This document shows, in pieces, positions 62,750-64,000 of a DNA stretch of 64,000 nt (the first letter of the stretch is position 1; each line of letters begins with the position of its first letter). A program made the position numbers and the translations under genes. Origin of the DNA: Equus caballus (lineage: Eukaryota > Chordata > Mammalia > Perissodactyla > Equidae); assembly GCF_041296265.1 (NCBI RefSeq), contig NC_091695.1:13499001-13563000 (forward strand). Direction: 5' to 3'. The notes under the pieces are model-generated. The model did no database searches. It had not been told where the DNA came from and worked only from the letters and a program-made list of their open reading frames with translations.

Positions 62750-63585
62750 AACAGAGAAATAAGAACAACATAAAATATCTTTATCTCTTAAATGATGAAG
62801 AGTTTAAAATGATAATTTCTCTCACTCAGGGTCAAGTTAACACTATTTGTCAAAATTATGCTGATTTTGGTGGATAGGCACTCTGTGGAGAGGGCTTGAC
62901 AGAAATAGTCCATATAAAATATCCCATTAAGATTTATTTATTACTCAATTGTTTGTCAAACTTTGAACTACTCTTAGAATCACTTTGCTTTCTTGTGAAA
63001 ATGCAGATTTCTGAGACAATGCTCTTGATATTCCAATTTAGTGTAACTGTTGATTGATTGAATTAGCTGTCTTCTAAACAATTGTCCTAATATTTCTGAT
63101 GTAGGTGATCTCTGAACGCTGGTTAAGTAATAGTCCTATAGATGACATTCACATCCTGAGTCTCTCAATGGATTTATCTTATTAAGGCATTTTCTGGGAA
63201 GAATTCTTCCCAGCAGAAGCTGTGAGGATCATGCAATACTCAAAACTTTTTAATTCTTACAAGGCAAACGTTTACCTATGGAATTACATAAGAAAAATAA
63301 ACATTCTTGGAAAAAATTAATTTGGGATATTTATTCACCAGTTTCTCTTTCTGTACTTTGTAATCTTCTGGCAGATCTTGTCTGATTCTCTGTTTCTTTC
63401 TCTCACTCCAGAAGGAAAGATCTACCATCTATTTTTGCTACATTATTTGGACTAAAACTCATTGTTATTATAATCTTAACTATTCATTCACATTGACAAC
63501 CTTGTTTTTATTTTTTTTGCTGCATGAAGAAGATTGTTATGTATCATATTTTATGTACATTTTTGAGTAATGGGTGATAGTTTAA
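62750..63585. other. No recognisable feature
   Basis: Unique-looking sequence downstream of the OR relic. No gene or named repeat is visible. Confidence 0.4.
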
Positions 63586-63589
63586 TACA

Positions 63590-63800
63590 TATTATGATTA
63601 AGAACACAGTGTTTAAGTTAGACAGTCTTGAGTTCAAATCTTAGCTTTGCCATTTATAATGTGAACTTTGGCAAACCATGACCTCCTTAAGTTACATTTA
63701 TTGGGGAATGATGGAGATATTTTCAAGATCAAATAAAATAATCTATATAAGATCTTAGACAATCAAATGCTTGTAAATGTTAGTTATTATGAAGGCTTTA
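63590..63800 (+). repeat. MIR SINE relic
   Basis: tgattaagaacacagtgttt, agtcttgagttcaaatctta, gctttgccatttataatgtg and ctttggcaaaccatgacctc: sense MIR core. 63,801-64,000 shows nothing recognisable. Confidence 0.65.
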
Positions 63801-64000
63801 TTACTGTAAACTTTTAAATTGCAGTGAACTACTCATCTGTCCTAGAGTATTAAGCTATTCTTTTGAACGTTTGGAAGTATTATGCATAATTTCTTTGTGC
63901 CTACTGAGAAGAACACTCTGAGAGCTGAACGGACTTGTGAAAATTCCTGGCGCTGGAATGGTCTCCAATCTCCTTGGCCATTCCTGAATTTCTCTCTTGT

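Noticed and set aside
1-64000. Search for retrovirus-like genes, CRISPR arrays, toxin systems or other unusual gene systems
   Set aside because: No gag, pol or env motifs outside L1, no regularly spaced repeats, and no unknown conserved gene group were seen; the window is explained by OR genes and common mammalian repeats.

Overview
The window is nuclear DNA of a placental mammal, and very probably of a perissodactyl such as a horse or another equid. The best evidence is the set of tRNA-derived SINEs with equine repetitive element (ERE1/ERE2) architecture: a head with a GGCCGAGTGGTTAAG-type A box and a GGTTCGAATCC-type B box. These occur together with many MIR and L2 relics and long stretches of L1. 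The DNA is AT-rich and poor in CpG. I see no CpG island, no bacterial-style operon, no tRNA or rRNA gene, no CRISPR array and no recognisable retroviral gene.

The only host genes I can support belong to an olfactory receptor (OR) cluster of family 4, mostly subfamily 4C. Five loci lie in alternating orientation: a broken OR4 at 5,179-6,087 (+); a nearly whole OR4C at 13,640-14,532 (-) with a frame break before TM7; a broken OR4C12-like gene at 29,295-30,211 (+); one intact OR4C13-like gene at 36,397-37,326 (-); and a decayed OR4 at about 61,968-62,745 (+). The intact gene has a single uninterrupted coding exon of 309 codons and a convincing splice acceptor 29 bases before its ATG. This is the usual OR gene layout, with upstream noncoding exon(s) and one coding exon.

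Layout: 0-18 kb holds two ORs in mostly unique sequence with MIR, L2 and SINE relics. 18.05-22.5 kb is an old L1 on the minus strand carrying two SINEs. 23.1-24.9 kb is an old L1 on the plus strand. 25-29.3 kb is featureless. 29.3-37.4 kb holds two ORs with an L1 fragment and a split L2 between them. 37.4-40.5 kb is MIR-rich. 40.5-61.9 kb is a block made almost entirely of L1, nested and rearranged; its centre is a full-length, fairly young L1 at 49,938-55,811 (minus strand) inserted into an older L1. 61.97-64 kb holds the last OR relic and unique sequence.

Nothing here looks like a new biological system. The items most worth a second look are the near-intact OR at 14 kb (a possible recent or segregating pseudogene), the L1 copy with a foldback inversion at its internal deletion (42,655-42,710), the L1 remnant in which a 3' end is joined directly to a 5' UTR (44.6-45.6 kb), and the L1-in-L1 nesting. 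Family and ortholog names come from remembered motifs and were not checked against a database.
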